Shown: one piece after another, positions 24,588-35,581 of the stretch
How positions within the stretch are numbered: the stretch's first letter is position 1
Layout: each line of letters begins with the position of its first letter
Source of the DNA: Dastarcus helophoroides
Lineage: Eukaryota; Arthropoda; Insecta; Coleoptera; Bothrideridae
DNA length: 64,000 bases
Direction of reading: 5' to 3'
Assembly (NCBI GenBank): GCA_028583605.1
Contig: CM053327.1
Coordinates: 41,740,059 to 41,804,058, forward strand
Position numbers and translations under genes: made by a program
Notes under the pieces: model-generated
What the model was told of the DNA's origin: nothing
Databases searched by the model: none
What the model saw: only the letters and a program-made list of their open reading frames with translations

Positions 24588-24697
24588 AAAATTGAAAAAA
24601 AAAATCTTGTCCCCTGAAACCAAGAAAGATTAAAAAACACAACAAAGGTTGCTCTAACGCGTTTCGATAGCCTAGCTGTCATCTTCAGAGAGATACT
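24588..24697 (-). mobile_element. Penelope-type terminal repeat, family A, good copy
   Basis: Contains CCCCTGAAACCAAGAAAGAT, then GGTTGCTCTAACGCGTTTCG, then ATCTTCAGAGAGATAC. Its minus strand carries the hammerhead-like motif listed next. Confidence 0.7.
24652..24692 (-). ncRNA. Hammerhead-ribozyme-like motif, family A
   Basis: Minus strand in order: CTCT (stem I), CTGAAGA (C3 to A9 core), one extra T, GACAGC-TAG-GCTATC (stem II, one mismatch; other copies have perfect GATAGC/GCTATC), GAAA (G12 to A15.1), C-GC-G, T (U16.1), T (position 17), AGAG (stem I). Stem I pairs AGAG with CTCT; stem III is two base pairs with a 2-nt loop. All catalytic-core bases are present; the extra base before stem II is a departure from the canonical fold. 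Such short-stem-III type I hammerheads are known from Penelope-like elements and newt satellite. Activity unknown. Confidence 0.55.
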
Positions 24698-25106
24698 AAA
24701 AAAGATCGTGACATTTTTAAAGTCGAGGTTTCACGATAAAATCAAAAATCTTAGAATGGAGGAAATTCCTCTAAAAAGAAAAATAAAATTTCTGAACAAA
24801 TTTGAAATGTTCAAAAAAGCTCAAAATCCCTAAAAAGGTCAAAATTTGGAAATATTCGAACCTTATATTCAATCTTCAAAAAATAATTGAAATTTAAAAG
24901 TAAACATCTTTATTGATTTTTTAAAATTCGAATTTTTTGAAGTCAAAATTTTAAAAAAACAGTAGAAAGAGTTTGAATAGAAGTTTTCAAGAAAGTATAC
25001 AAAAATGTAGAAATAAAAATGTTCAGGAAAGTGGAAATTTTGAAGAGAAAAGTTTTTCAGAAATTATGAGGAAAAAAATTGAAAAATTAAAATACATAAA
25101 TTTTTT

Positions 25107-25420
25107 CCTGAAACCAAGAAAGATTAAAAAACACAACAAATGTTTCTCTAAAGCGTTTCGACAGCCTAGCTATCATCTTCAAAAAGATACTCCAAGAAAG
25201 ATTAAAAAACACAACAAAGATATCTCTAACGCGTTTCGAGAGCCAAACTATCATCTTCAGAAAGATACTCCAAGAAAGATTAAAAAACACAACAAAAGTT
25301 TCTCTAACGCTCTCATCTCTCAAGAATCCCTCTGAAGATGATAGCTTTAGCTGTAGAAACGTGTTAGCGAAACCTTTGTTATGTTTTTTAATCTTTCTTG
25401 GTTTCAGGGGACAATTTTTG
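25107..25420. mobile_element. Cluster of Penelope-type family A repeats
   Basis: Three successive minus-sense copies (CCAAGAAAGATTAAAAAACA at 25116, 25195 and 25272, with ATCATCTTCA words after the first two) followed by a plus-sense copy (25331-25414, CTCTGAAGATGATAGC then CTTTCTTGGTTTCAGGGG). The head-to-head arrangement makes a foldback. Cores are degraded to different degrees. Confidence 0.65.
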
Positions 25421-26310
25421 TATTTCAATTTCTCAATTTTTTCCTCACAATTTCGACCTTTCCTTGATTTTCGACCCTTTTTGAATATCAATAATTTTTA
25501 TTGTAAAAAATTACGAACTTGAGACTTTTTTAAACTTTCATTTTAAGAAAAAATACAACATTTTTCGAAATTTAAATACTTTTTAAATTTTTTGAATATG
25601 TTCACTTCCTAATTGGGCTTTTTTTTGAAAATTTCGATTTTTGAAGATAATCAAGGACCACCAAAAAAAATTGAGATTTAAAAAAAAATAGAAATTTTTA
25701 AACAGGTCAAAATTATCCATTAAAAAATAATACATTTTCAAAAAGAGTACAATTTGATGACTTAAGAAAAGGAGTGGGACTGTTTATAAAATTTCGGGAA
25801 AAAATCTACACTTTCCTAGTGAAATCAAAATTTTATATAAACATTTAAAAACTAAAAGTGCTAACTTTTTATTTCGTGGAAAAGTTTAAATTTTGATTAA
25901 AAAACTCCCAAATTTTTGAGAATGGTGGACATAATTAAATTAAAAAGTAGATTTTTTTTTTCAAAAAATTTGTATTTTTCACTTTTTATTGATTAATTTT
26001 AGGAATAAATTTGTTTTAAAACAAAATTTCAATCGAAAAGCTATTGTGGAATCTTTGACAAAACGTTGAAGTATCAAATTCAAAGCTAGAATTTGAGGAA
26101 TAAAGGCAAATTTAAAATTACCTCGAAGAGGTCAGAATTTCGACACAAACTTCAATATTTTGATATTGACATTAAAAAAATTAAATATTTTAATCGAAAT
26201 TTAGACATAATTATTACATATTAACTCATAATCGAAGGTTGTATTGATTGTTTTAGATAAAAAAAAATATGGGGCGGCATCATACTGAGAAAATTTACCG
26301 CACGGCCCTG

Positions 26311-26590
26311 GTTCATATCAGTGGAAGTTACATTTGGTTTGATTTTTTTAGTACATCACGCGAGATTTTAGTTTATTACGGCTAAATCTTTCTATAGGTT
26401 TTGCTAAAAAAGTAATATTTCATATATAATGATATTGTGAATAAAACAGTAAAATATGAGCATTCTTAACGGTACCGTTTTTGCGTAATTGCAATTTAAA
26501 ATTATATACTTCACAGAATTTCGATGCTTCATTCCGCATGTTAGGGAAACGTCTTAAAGTAATGGGAACATAGCAGACTCACTACTCCTT
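26311..26590. other. AT-rich single-copy DNA, nothing recognised
   Basis: Lies between a hAT-like end and the first jockey fragment; no gene seen. Confidence 0.4.
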
Positions 26591-27030
26591 CTAGGTGTCT
26601 CAGGGGCCTGTCCTGTCTCCTACTCTGTTTGTGTTACACATAAACGGGGTAAGAAAACGGGGTAAGAAAAATCTGGTCAACTTCAATCCTTCAAAAACTC
26701 AGGCCATGATTTTCTCTAAGAAAACATCAAGGGATAATGCAACAAACAAACCAATGGACGGTGAAATCTTCCCAATGGGATCTAATCTGTCTATCCTAGG
26801 ACTGAAGCAAGCGATAACTTCTCTTGGGACGATCATATGCGCGCCATAGCCAAATCCGCCTCTCAGAAACTAGGCTTTCTTTTTAGGGCTAAAAAGCACT
26901 TCACATGTCATCAGCTACTCACACTATACAAAGCTCAAGTTAGGCCAACACTAGAATACTGTTCCCATGTTTGGGGTTCAGCCCCAAAGCACACTTCGGT
27001 TGGGATCCCACGATCAAATCCTCTATCTGG
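26590..27030 (+). mobile_element. jockey-type RT fragment, internally deleted (copy A)
   Basis: Reads QGPVLSPTLFVLHIN (RT motif before the active site), then jumps to GKKNLVNFNPSKTQAMIFSK, losing the YADD motif, and after a frameshift KSASQKLGFLFRAKKHFTCH, YKAQVRPTLEYCSHVWGSAP. Typical thumb and C-terminal sequence of jockey-clade ORF2. Dead copy. Confidence 0.85.
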
Positions 27031-27166
27031 TTAATAAAACTCCAACAGCGACTGACAGACAACCCACAGCCTAAACGAATGGCTATGCAATATTGAAATT
27101 TTGCACACGAAGGTTGCGTATAACGTAGTTGAGCAGTAAGAAAGGATTTTTCAAAATTCAATTTCG
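27031..27166 (+). repeat. Dispersed repeat, copy 1
   Basis: About 135 bp, including GAAATTTTGCACACGAAGGT and ACGTAGTTGAGCAGTAAG, repeated at 54742-54882. Starts exactly where jockey fragment A ends. Element type not recognised. Confidence 0.65.
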
Positions 27167-27214
27167 AAGGGCCTAAAAATGGGCATTGGAACTCTAAAGA
27201 GAGTAAGCAGACAG

Positions 27215-27715
27215 ATCTCTTCAGATCGTCGTCGATGGCATTTCATCCGAGACATTTAGGATTAACGCAGGGGTGCCTCAGAGGTCTGTTCTGTCTCCTA
27301 CTCTATTTCTGTTATACATAAACGATCTCTTAGCTTCAACTTCCAATCCGTTATACAGCTACGAAGATGATAGTAGCCTGGTGTCATCTTTTTTCTCCGA
27401 CAAATCATTATGCGTCGCTGCTTCAAATCCACTAAGGGAACAGCAAATACAGCTGATTAATCAGGATCTCGAAATCATTATGGAATGGGGTAAAAAAAAC
27501 TTGCTCGACTTCAGTGCTTCAAAAACTCAGACCACGGTTTTCTCTGAGAAAACATCAAGGGATAATGCAACAAATATAACAATGGACAGTGAAATCTTCC
27601 CAATGGGATTTAATCTGTCTATCCTAGGAGTGAAGCGAGCGCTAACTTCTCTTGGGACGATCATGTGCGCGTCATTACCAAGTCCGCCTCTCAGAAACTA
27701 GGCTTTCTTTTTAGG
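27215..27715 (+). mobile_element. jockey-type RT fragment (copy B)
   Basis: Reads VVVDGISSETFRINAGVPQ, LSPTLFLLYINDLLASTSNP, then the active-site region as YSYEDDSSL (the usual YADD has Glu for Ala), then WGKKNLLDFSASKTQ. One open frame of 142 codons covers 27273-27701. Truncated at both ends; the right end stops at a GGTTAGGTTAGGTT run. Confidence 0.85.
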
Positions 27716-28575
27716 TTAGGTTAGGTTCATATACCACCTCCTTCCCAGGCGCAGTCCCGTAGGGTTTGGCACGTTAACTCTGCAAACTGGGAAGAATTTT
27801 GCATCTTTACCATGGCAGGAAATCTGCTTTAATTCAGACAACCGTTCCTTAGTCGCCGAATCCATCACGGAAACTATCCTGATTGGTATGGGGAATGCTC
27901 CATTCCCCACTCCCAAAAGAAGTCTGTCTCCAATAAATCTTGGTTCAGTAAAAAAAGTGCTCGGGCTATCTCCTGCAAAAATCGCGCATATCGTCATTGG
28001 CGAAATAATCCCTCAGTCGAGACTCGGACCATATTTGCAGATGCACGAAATTTTTGTAAACAGGTTATTAACGAGGCAAAAGGTGATTTCGATCGTAAAA
28101 TGCGCCAGAGGCTTATCAACGAACGGTTCCAGGTCCTTTTGGGGATTTGCAAAGTCGATTGGAAAGAATTTTACACCTTCAAATTTTCCACTTTTACTCG
28201 ATGTAAATAGCAATATTGCTACTACCTCCAAGGAAAAGGCTGACAAGTTAGCCTTAATGTTTGCTGAAAATTTTAGTCTTGATTCTCGAAACGTAGAACC
28301 TCCTATTCTCCCTAAGGTTGGCACTTCGATGCCTTTAGTTTTTTTCGGACAACGCACAATCAGGAATATTCTCCTTGAGCTCGACACCTCGAAAGCTTCT
28401 GGCTTTGATGGTATTCCCGCTATTGTAAGAAGTGCGCCCCAGAGTTGACTCTTGTCCTAAGCAAATTGTTCACACTCTCTTACAACAAAAGTGTATTCCC
28501 TAACATCAAGAAATTTGCTAGAGTGCAGCCTGTCCCTAAAAAGGGAAAAAGGAATCTGGCTAACAACTATCGCCC

Positions 28576-28697
28576 GTGTATAACCCCTGACATAGACAAT
28601 ATAGAGAATAAAATTGGTAATATTTTATGGTAACGAAGGCTTCCACGGTCAGAGTTAGCACAGGATATACTTCTTCCGGAATTGGACCGTGTCAAAG
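28576..28697 (-). mobile_element. Truncated Penelope-type family B fragment inserted in jockey copy C
   Basis: 122 bp flanked by an 11-bp target-site duplication AACTATCGCCC (28565-28575 and 28698-28708) that lies inside the conserved NNYRPISLLP coding segment. The insert matches, reversed, the end of the Penelope-type repeat at 35837-35949 (GGTAACGAAGGCTTCCACGG, CCGGAATTGGACCGTGTC) and, unusually, about 45 bp of what follows that copy. Confidence 0.75.
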
Positions 28698-29257
28698 AAC
28701 TATCGCCCTATATCTTTGTTACCCATTATATCTAGAGTGATGGAAAAGGTTATCAACATCGAGATTCTCAAGTATCTGAAGGAAAATAGAATCATCTTCG
28801 ACAGGCAATACGGTTTTAGACAACAACGTACCATTGGCAATCTACTGGCATATGTTACTCGTATCTGTAACTCAGCTATGGAAAAACATGGTGAGGCTGC
28901 GAGGATTGCGGCATTGGATATCTTAAAGGCTTTCGACAGAGTCTGGCACCGATCTCTTCTCGCCAAATTAACATCTTATGGTTTTCCTCCTAGACTCTGT
29001 CATTTGGTATTCAATTTTCTCGCTGACAGATCTTTTCAGGTCGTCGTCGATGGCGTCTCATCCGAGACATTGACGATTAACGCAGGGGTACCTCAGGGGT
29101 ATCTTCTGTCTCCTACTCTATTTCTGTTGCACATAAACGATCTCATAGCTTCAACTTCCAATCCTATATACAGCTACGCAGATGATAGTAATCTTGTGTC
29201 ATCTTTTTTCTCCGACAAATCATTATCTATTGCTGCTTTAGATCAACTAAGGGAACA

Positions 29258-30730
29258 CGTATATATTAACTGAAGTAACTTTACACTTCATTTTGAGGAT
29301 TCCTACACATGCATACCCCTCTAACCTTAACTATCACATAATATCCTTATTTAATTACAATTTTAATTCCTACCTCTGTTTACAATATATTACCTAGCCT
29401 AGTCTAGTTTCTAACCTATATTTTGATCTATCTAACCTACCATTCACCTTAACCTAATCTAACTTATTTAACCTAAAGTTCTAATCTAACGTTCCTCCTC
29501 GCGTTGTCTCTTTTTCTTTCCTCTTGCGTTAGGTCTAAGGCTGAGTGCTCAATCCCCCAGCTTGTGCCATGTCAAGGTACTCGATCCCCTTGACTTCGGA
29601 TGGTTCCAGGTCAGAACTTGGAGTTCGGCGTAGGTTTCCTCCCATATTGTCCTATTCCGCTTTCTCGTAGATTCATTTCCTAGGTACTCGATCCCCCGGT
29701 ACTCGAAATCTACTGTTCCTCAAATGAGGACTTGAGTTCGTCAAGCTTTCCAGCGGCTTGGTTCAGAACTTCAAAGAAATTTGGGTTCCGAGCCGCTTCA
29801 TCAATCTCCTCGATACTTCTTGGCCAGAGAACTCCCTTTCTTATCGCTAGCTGCTCTGTTCTGTTCCTCCATTACTGTTTCCTGTTTGGATCCGTCTGTA
29901 TAAATTTCGTATTCCGTTGCTATTTCTTGCTTCTTTTGATCTACTTCCTTTACCGGATGTTTCCTTCTCTTCTTGACCTTTTTCTCTATCTGTTCTGCGT
30001 TAATCTCCAGTCCCGTTTCTTCACGAATTTTTTCCTCTGTCCATTCAAATATTCTTTTTCTGTTTCTTATTTCTTCTAATTTAATATCTATTGGTACCAG
30101 CCCTGCTAATACCAATGCCGCTTCAGTTGACACTGTTCGATAAGCTTTCCCTGCTTTAAGTGCCATTATTCTTTGTACGCTTAATAGCTTCCTTTTTTCT
30201 TTGACTCCCATTTTATCGTACCATAAGTTCGCCCCATATGTTATAATAGGTTCGATTGCTCCTTCGTAGATAGCTGCAATGTTTCTCCCTTTAAGACCCC
30301 AGTCTAGGGCCGCAGCTGCTGTAACTTTCCCTGTTACGTGTTTTATGTGTTCCTTATAGTTTAATTTCTTATCTAGTATAATTCCTAAATATTTAAGCGT
30401 TTCTTTGCACCTTATTCTGCCACTTCCCATCCTGAAAGTCGGCTCTTGTTGATTTGGACTTTTTCCAAAAAATATAGCTTCCGTTTTTTCTGCATTAAAT
30501 TTCACCCTACTCCTTTCGGCCCAGGCTTCTAGCATTATCAGTGCTTCTTCGCCCGCTTGTTTTGTACCCTTCCATGTGTTATTCCGTATGATAAGTGCCG
30601 TATCATCATCATATGCTATGATGCAACACCCATTTGGCAGCTCAGATTTAAATATATCGTTATAAAATATTTTCCAAAATAACGGTCCAGACTTCTATCC
30701 TTGGGGGCATCCCAAGTCTGCTGTTTTATT
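29258..30730 (-). mobile_element. R1/I-superfamily non-LTR retrotransposon, 5'-truncated
   Basis: Minus strand starts at the GCPQG motif (30700-30715, then an in-frame TAG), continues KSGPLFWKIFYNDIFKSELP, the active-site IIAYDDDTAL (YADD changed to YDDD), and an open 244-codon frame: EAWAERSRVKFNAEKTEAIF, LKYLGIILDKKLNYKEHI, YRTVSTEAALVLAGLVPIDI and EIYTDGSK, the start of an RNase H domain, then a truncated end. YRTVSTEAA and RNase H point to the R1/I superfamily, distinct from the jockey copies it sits in. 29258-29730 is its 3' untranslated region. Confidence 0.8.
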
Positions 30731-31640
30731 TACAGCTACGCAAATGATAGTAACCTTGTCATCTTTTTTCTCCTACAAACCATTATCTATCGCTGCTTCA
30801 GATTAACGACGGGAACAGCAGATACAGACGATTAATCAGGATCTCGAAATCATTATGGAATGGGGTAACAAAAATTTGCTCGACTTCAATGCTTCAACTC
30901 CACGGTTTTCGCTACGAAAACATCAAGGGATAATGCAACCAACCTACCAATGGAGGGTGAAATCTTCCCGATGGGATCTAATCTGTCTATCCCAGGAGTA
31001 GAGCGAGCGCTAACTTCTTTTGGGACGATCATGTGCGCGCCATTGCCAAATCCGCCTCTCAGAAACTAGGCTTTATTTTTAGGGCTAAAAAGCACTTCAC
31101 ATCTCATCAGCTATTCACACTATACAAAGCTCAAGTTAGGCCCACACTAGGATACTGTTCTCATTTTTGGAATTTACCCCCAAAACACACTTTAGCTTTC
31201 TTAGATTCAATTCAAAGGAGAGCGATTTGCCCAATTGATGACGACAGTCTGACCGATTCTCTCGAAACACTAGAGCACAGGCGTATGGTTGGTGACTTGT
31301 CTCTTCTTCAAGTACTATCATGGAAGATGCTTGCAGGAACTAATAGGATTGATCCCCCCAAGGGCAAGATTCTCGAGGTGTACTAGACAGTCGGAGACAG
31401 CAAATTCCTGTGAGATCCAGCTTGACACAGTGAGGACTTCTGTTTAGGGAGATTTTTTTTTATAGAACTTATAAGTTATGGAACTTGTTACCGAAAGGAA
31501 TTTTCCTCAAAAATTACAACCTATTCATTTTTAAGAAGGCGACTCATCGCCATCTATCCTTATTTCCGCATCCTACTCGTAATGCTTTGAAATCATAATG
31601 GGGTTGCCCTTTGCGAGTGGATTAAACTTAAAAAAACAAA

Positions 31641-31816
31641 AGGAAAAAGGATATCAAAGTTTTGGTGGAACGGACTGATCCTTGGTTATCTTCAAAAATT
31701 GATATACAAATCTTGTCCTCTGAAACCAAGAAAGATTAAAAAACAGACACTTAGGGCAACCTTTGTTTTGTTTTTTAATCTTTCTAGAGCAACCTTTGTT
31801 GTGTTTATTAATCTTT
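31641..31816. mobile_element. Penelope-type family A arms, inverted pair
   Basis: CCTCTGAAACCAAGAAAGAT followed by two reversed partial copies (CAACCTTTGTTTTGTTTTTT and CAACCTTTGTTGTGTTTATT, each with ATCTTTC). No hammerhead-like core remains. Confidence 0.55.
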
Positions 31817-32107
31817 CCCTCCAAGGGCAAGATTCTTGAGGCGTACTAGAGAGTCGGATACAGCAAATTCCTGTGCGATCTAGCTTGACACAGTAAGGAC
31901 TTCTCTCTACGGAGACTTTTTTTTTCTATAAAACTTCCAAGTTATGGAACTTGTTACCGAAAGGAATTTTCCTCAAAAATTACAATATATCCTTGTTTAA
32001 GAAGGCGGTTCATCGTCATCTATCCTTGTTTCCACATCCTACTCGCAGTGCTTTGAAAGCATAATGGGGTTACCCTTTGCGAGTGATGGATTAAACTTAA
32101 ATAAAAA
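31817..32107 (+). mobile_element. jockey-type 3' end fragment (copy D)
   Basis: Begins CCTCCAAGGGCAAGATTCTT and ends CTTAAATAAAAAGG after TGGATTAAACTT; same 3' terminus as copy C. Confidence 0.75.
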
Positions 32108-32640
32108 GGGCTAAAATCTCATTAGCTACTCACACTATACAAAGCTCAAGTTAGGCCAACACTAGGATACTGTTCTCATGTTTGGGGTTCAGCCTCATAG
32201 CAGGCTTTAACTCTATTAGATTCAATTTAAAGAAGAGCTATTCACCTAATTGAAGACGAAAGCTTGACCGATTCTCTCGAAGCACTAGAGCACAGGCGGA
32301 TGGTTGGTAACTTGTCTCTTTTCTAGAAGTACTATCATGGAAGATACTTGCTGGAACTAATAGGATTGATCCCCCCAACGGCAAGATTATTGAGGCATAC
32401 GAGACAGTCGGAGGCAGTAAATTCCTGTTCGGTCCAGCTTGACACAGTGAGGACTTCTGTCTATGGAGACTCTTCTTTCTATAGAACTTCCAAATTATGG
32501 AACTCGTTACTGACGGAATTTTCCTCAAAAATTACAACCTCTTCTTGTTTAAGAAGGTGATTCATCGCCATTTATCCTTGTTTTCCCATCCCCTCGCAGT
32601 GCTTTAAAGGTATAATGGGATTGCGAGTGAATTGAACCGA
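32108..32640 (+). mobile_element. jockey-type 3' end fragment (copy E)
   Basis: Begins in the YKAQVRPTLGYCSHVWG segment and continues to near the 3' end (32635). Frameshifts and stops throughout. Confidence 0.75.
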
Positions 32641-33014
32641 AAATATATACGATGGTTGACTATTATTGAAGTATCAATCATCAGAGGAGAATGAGGATGT
32701 CCCACATATTAAATATGCAAGAAAAGTTGCAGCCAAAAAGTTTTACATTGATTTTTAGCATTAACCTCAATAGGTTAATGCTAACATAAATAAAAATAAT
32801 TTTACAATTAAAATTATTTTTATTTATGTCAACACAATCTAGCGTGCAGCCGATAAGCACAATAGCAAGATTATAATTTGTAATTAGCATAGTTGGTAAC
32901 TTTTACTTTCATTTTCTTTTATATGCACATTTTTTATACATTTTTAAAAAAGGGTAGTCTGCAGATTAGAACTTTGACGAGATAGACAGGAACTGGGGTG
33001 ATTTTTGCATTCAG
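32641..33014. other. AT-rich DNA with one inverted repeat
   Basis: No gene. 32778-32830 contains TTAATGCTAACATAAATAAA and its near-complement, forming an imperfect foldback. Confidence 0.4.
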
Positions 33015-33215
33015 AGGCCAAAAACTGAAATACGAATCTTGTCCCCTAAAAGCAAGAAAGATTAAAAAAGACAACAAAGGTTGCTCTAACGCGTTTCGAT
33101 AGCCAAGCTATCATCTTCGAAGAGATACTGTTACTTTTTAATCTTTCTTGGTTTCAGGGGACATTATTTGTATTTCAATGTTTGAAGGTAACCAAGGACC
33201 AGTCCGTTGCATCAA
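33015..33215. mobile_element. Penelope-type family A repeat, inverted pair
   Basis: Minus-sense copy with GGTTGCTCTAACGCGTTTCG and AGCTATCATCTTCGAAGAGA, then a plus-sense arm (CTTTCTTGGTTTCAGGGGAC, AACCAAGGACCAGTCCGTTG). The core reads TCGAAGA in place of CTGAAGA, so it is a decayed hammerhead-like motif. Confidence 0.65.
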
Positions 33216-34430
33216 AATTCAGAGACCAAAACAAGTCATAGATCCAAGACAACGAAGTGGCTGTTCTTTAGTGTTGTTAACGCAGTTGAATTCTTAGTTG
33301 AGAATGAGTTTAACTGGAATAAAAATACCTTAAAAAGTACTCCTAAAAATACCCTGCAGTTTAGTAAAAGTTTCATTAAGATCAATTTAATGGTTCCTGA
33401 GATAAGCCCGGACAAAAAATCAGTCGACAGATAGACTGACACTTCACGCTGCAATTTTATTAACATGATACATAATTTTTCATTCGCTGAGATCTAGGCT
33501 CAGAAAAGAGCAACGTTGGCTTCTCCAGCTGTGCGTTATGTTAATGTTATGTTAATTTAATAGTGCTATATGTAATACGCTTTTAATATTCACAATGTTA
33601 TTAATAAGGACTATTATCTTAAGTGCATTGCTACCGATTTGGAAGAATACAAAATATGTAAAAGGCCAACGGTTAACAGATAAGGCCTTCGGTTAAATTA
33701 GCGCTTTTAATGTAATAATTAAACTTATATTTGTAGTCATGCATTATGCACATAAATGTTAAAACATGATTTATGATTTATTTAAAAAGCCAACGGGTAA
33801 TTAATAACGATTTCTAATATACGTCTGTTGAAGTCATTATTATTAATACTCAAAGGCATGTTTATCAACGAATGTGTCAGATAGATGATGAAAGGCCAAG
33901 AATGATTTATAGCGTTCGCCGACAGAAGCCTTGGCTTGGAAACACGAACTACAGCCGCAAAACAATGTTTTACACTTGATGTAACCATTAATTACGTACA
34001 GCCAGAAATAACACCTTGATTATAGATACATTCCAGAGGGCATCGCGGCTTACGGCGCATTGACAGGTCATCGCAGTACAGTAGTAATCACAAATAGATA
34101 TTTTGCTTACTTTCGTTGGCTGACGTGTCTTCTCTCTCTACTTAGGATGTTTGAAATGTTAATCACAACGTTTATATTGGTACATTAGTATGTAATCACT
34201 GTTTTGATGACTGTTTGCAATTTTCTATTTAATTGACATTTTTGATTTTCTATTTGTCTTAGAAGGTATACTGCTTATGCTCCAAATAAAATTAACTAGT
34301 TCATAAATCGATGACTGGACATAAATCCCAAAATAAGTCAATTTTAAAAATGCGTTTTGCTATGTTTATATTTTTCATGCGATCTCATCTGTGATTATGA
34401 TTATCGATGATTTCTTTTATACAAATGTGG
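33216..34430. other. Mostly single-copy DNA
   Basis: No gene recognised. Mixed composition from 33480 to 34300, unlike the low-complexity blocks, so candidate host non-coding DNA. Confidence 0.4.
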
Positions 34431-34844
34431 TTAACACGCTATTTCCTTTGAAAGATCTTGTAGAATTCCAAAATTTAAACGTATCAAAATATTTAGGTAA
34501 TAAAGCGTGTGGTTCAGTGTACATCGGAGAAACGGGGCGATCATTTAAGACGTGAATATCCGAGCACCAAAGATGTTTTAGGTCTGGTTTATTTTCGCAG
34601 TCAGCCATTGCGGAACATCAACATGAGACCGGACATAAGATTCTCTTTAATAATATTTCAATTATATCCAATATTCCCAATTACTATAAGAGGAAGATAC
34701 GCGAGGCCACTGAAATCCAAAAATTCCTCAAAAACATCAACAGAGACGACGGTTACATGCTTTCCTCCATCTGGAAACCAACCATCGGAAATCTTCGAGA
34801 GTGATCGCGCAGACGAATGGTATATAAAGTTTCCCTTTCTCTTC
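34430..34844 (+). pseudogene. Penelope-like element GIY-YIG endonuclease fragment
   Basis: Frame from about 34457 to 34804 reads LNVSKYLGNKACGSVYIGET, GRSFKT, an in-frame TGA where Arg is usual, ISEHQRCFRSG, SAIAEHQHETGHKILF, YKRKIREATEIQKFLKN and INRDDGYMLSSIWKPTIG, then stop. CGSVYIGETGRS, EHxxETGH and the REAxEIxK...NRDDGY run are the GIY-YIG endonuclease domain of Penelope-like retroelements, which normally follows the reverse transcriptase. No RT is present upstream, so this is a 5'-truncated dead copy. Its 3' region continues at 35582 after a jockey-type insertion and ends in a family B terminal repeat. Confidence 0.85.
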
Positions 34845-34856
34845 CCTTCTCTTAGA

Positions 34857-35569
34857 GGTCCAACCATATGGACATGTAAATGTTCATGGGCAAAACGTCG
34901 ACTGGAGACTTCAGGCAAAGTATCTAGGTGTCATTCAAAATGCTGAAGGGACTGCTGCAAGCGATGATTGGTAGAAATAGTAACCTGTCCATTTGACTTA
35001 AAATGTTACTATACAAATCAATCATAAGACCAGCGATGACTTACGCATCTGTAGCTTGGTCACAGGCGACGGATAATCAGATGAAGAAATTCCAGGTGTT
35101 CCAGAACGTCTTTCTAAGACAAGCCATGGACGCTCCATGGTTTGTGAGAAACAATCAGCTCCACAGAGAAGCTGAACTACCTTTGGTAAGAGAATTTCTT
35201 AGGGAAATTAATTCCAGGGCGATGGTGAGAGCGGAAACGCATTCCAACGAACTAGTTCGACAGGCAGTGGATTACGATCCAAACATCCCAACCAGGATTA
35301 GAAGACCAAGGATGGTCCTCTAGCCTAAGACTTCCATTTTGAAAAATTTTGTTTTGTTTGTTCTTATGTTTGAGGCAAAACAGCTTACAACAGTGCTTCA
35401 GCACTATTGTACTGTTCCGACGGAGGGATTGGGGGCCAAGGGCCCGTCCCGAAGAAGTAGGGGTTTTTAGTCGGTACCCGTAGTTTGAGCGGAAGTCCGA
35501 CACTATCTGGGTTATCTTCCCAGATGTGCGTAAAGCATTTTCTCCTACTTTAACAAAAAAAAAAAAAAA
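34857..35569 (+). mobile_element. Second jockey-type element, 5'-truncated, with poly(A) and TSD
   Basis: 713 bp flanked by a 12-bp target-site duplication CCTTCTCTTAGA (34845-34856 and 35570-35581). It encodes the ORF2 C-terminus: KYLGVIQNAEG, then an open frame at 35003-35323 with LLYKSIIRPAMTYASVAWSQ, KKFQVFQNVFLRQAMDAPWF, REAELPLVREFLREI, ending in stop, a 3'UTR and a 15-A tail at 35555-35569. The intact TSD and tail make it a young insertion into the older Penelope-like element. The protein differs from the copies at 26.6-32.6 kb. Confidence 0.85.
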
Positions 35570-35581
35570 CCTTCTCTTAGA

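Larger units (their letters stand above)
21645..26310. mobile_element. AT-rich low-complexity block with hAT-like ends
   Basis: The left end reads CAAGGGTGGACAAATTCGGC, resembling CAGGGGTCGGCAAA-type hAT termini; the right end, read outward, is CAGGGCCGTGCGGTAAATTT, a different hAT-like end. The mismatch means this is probably two or more truncated elements. The interior is a long run of phrases such as AAAATTTTGAAAAAAGTCGA. Sub-duplications: a unit with TAGAACTTTTTTTAAAACTC at 21739, 22122 and 22403, and a 400-bp segment at 23095-23560 repeated at 24160-24590. No transposase is visible. Open frames here are composition artefacts. Confidence 0.5.
27716..31640 (+). mobile_element. jockey-type non-LTR element (copy C), interrupted twice
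   Basis: The longest copy. 27716-28450 covers the region after the endonuclease (SRRVWHVNSANWEEF, then RSFWGFAKSIGKNFTPSNFP, FFGQRTIRNILLELDTSKAS, GFDGIPAIV). 28450-29257 covers the RT fingers and palm (ARVQPVPKKGKRNLANNYRP, ISLLPIISRVMEKVI, FDRQYGFRQQRTIGNL, LDILKAFDRVWH, AGVPQG, YSYADDSNLV). 30731-31640 resumes from the active-site region to the 3' end (KSASQKLGFIFRAKKHFTSH, RRMVGDLSLLQVLSWKML, GGATTAAACTTAAAAAA). It is broken by frameshifts, a 122-bp Penelope-type insertion (28576-28697) and an opposite-strand RT element (29258-30730). Confidence 0.85.
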
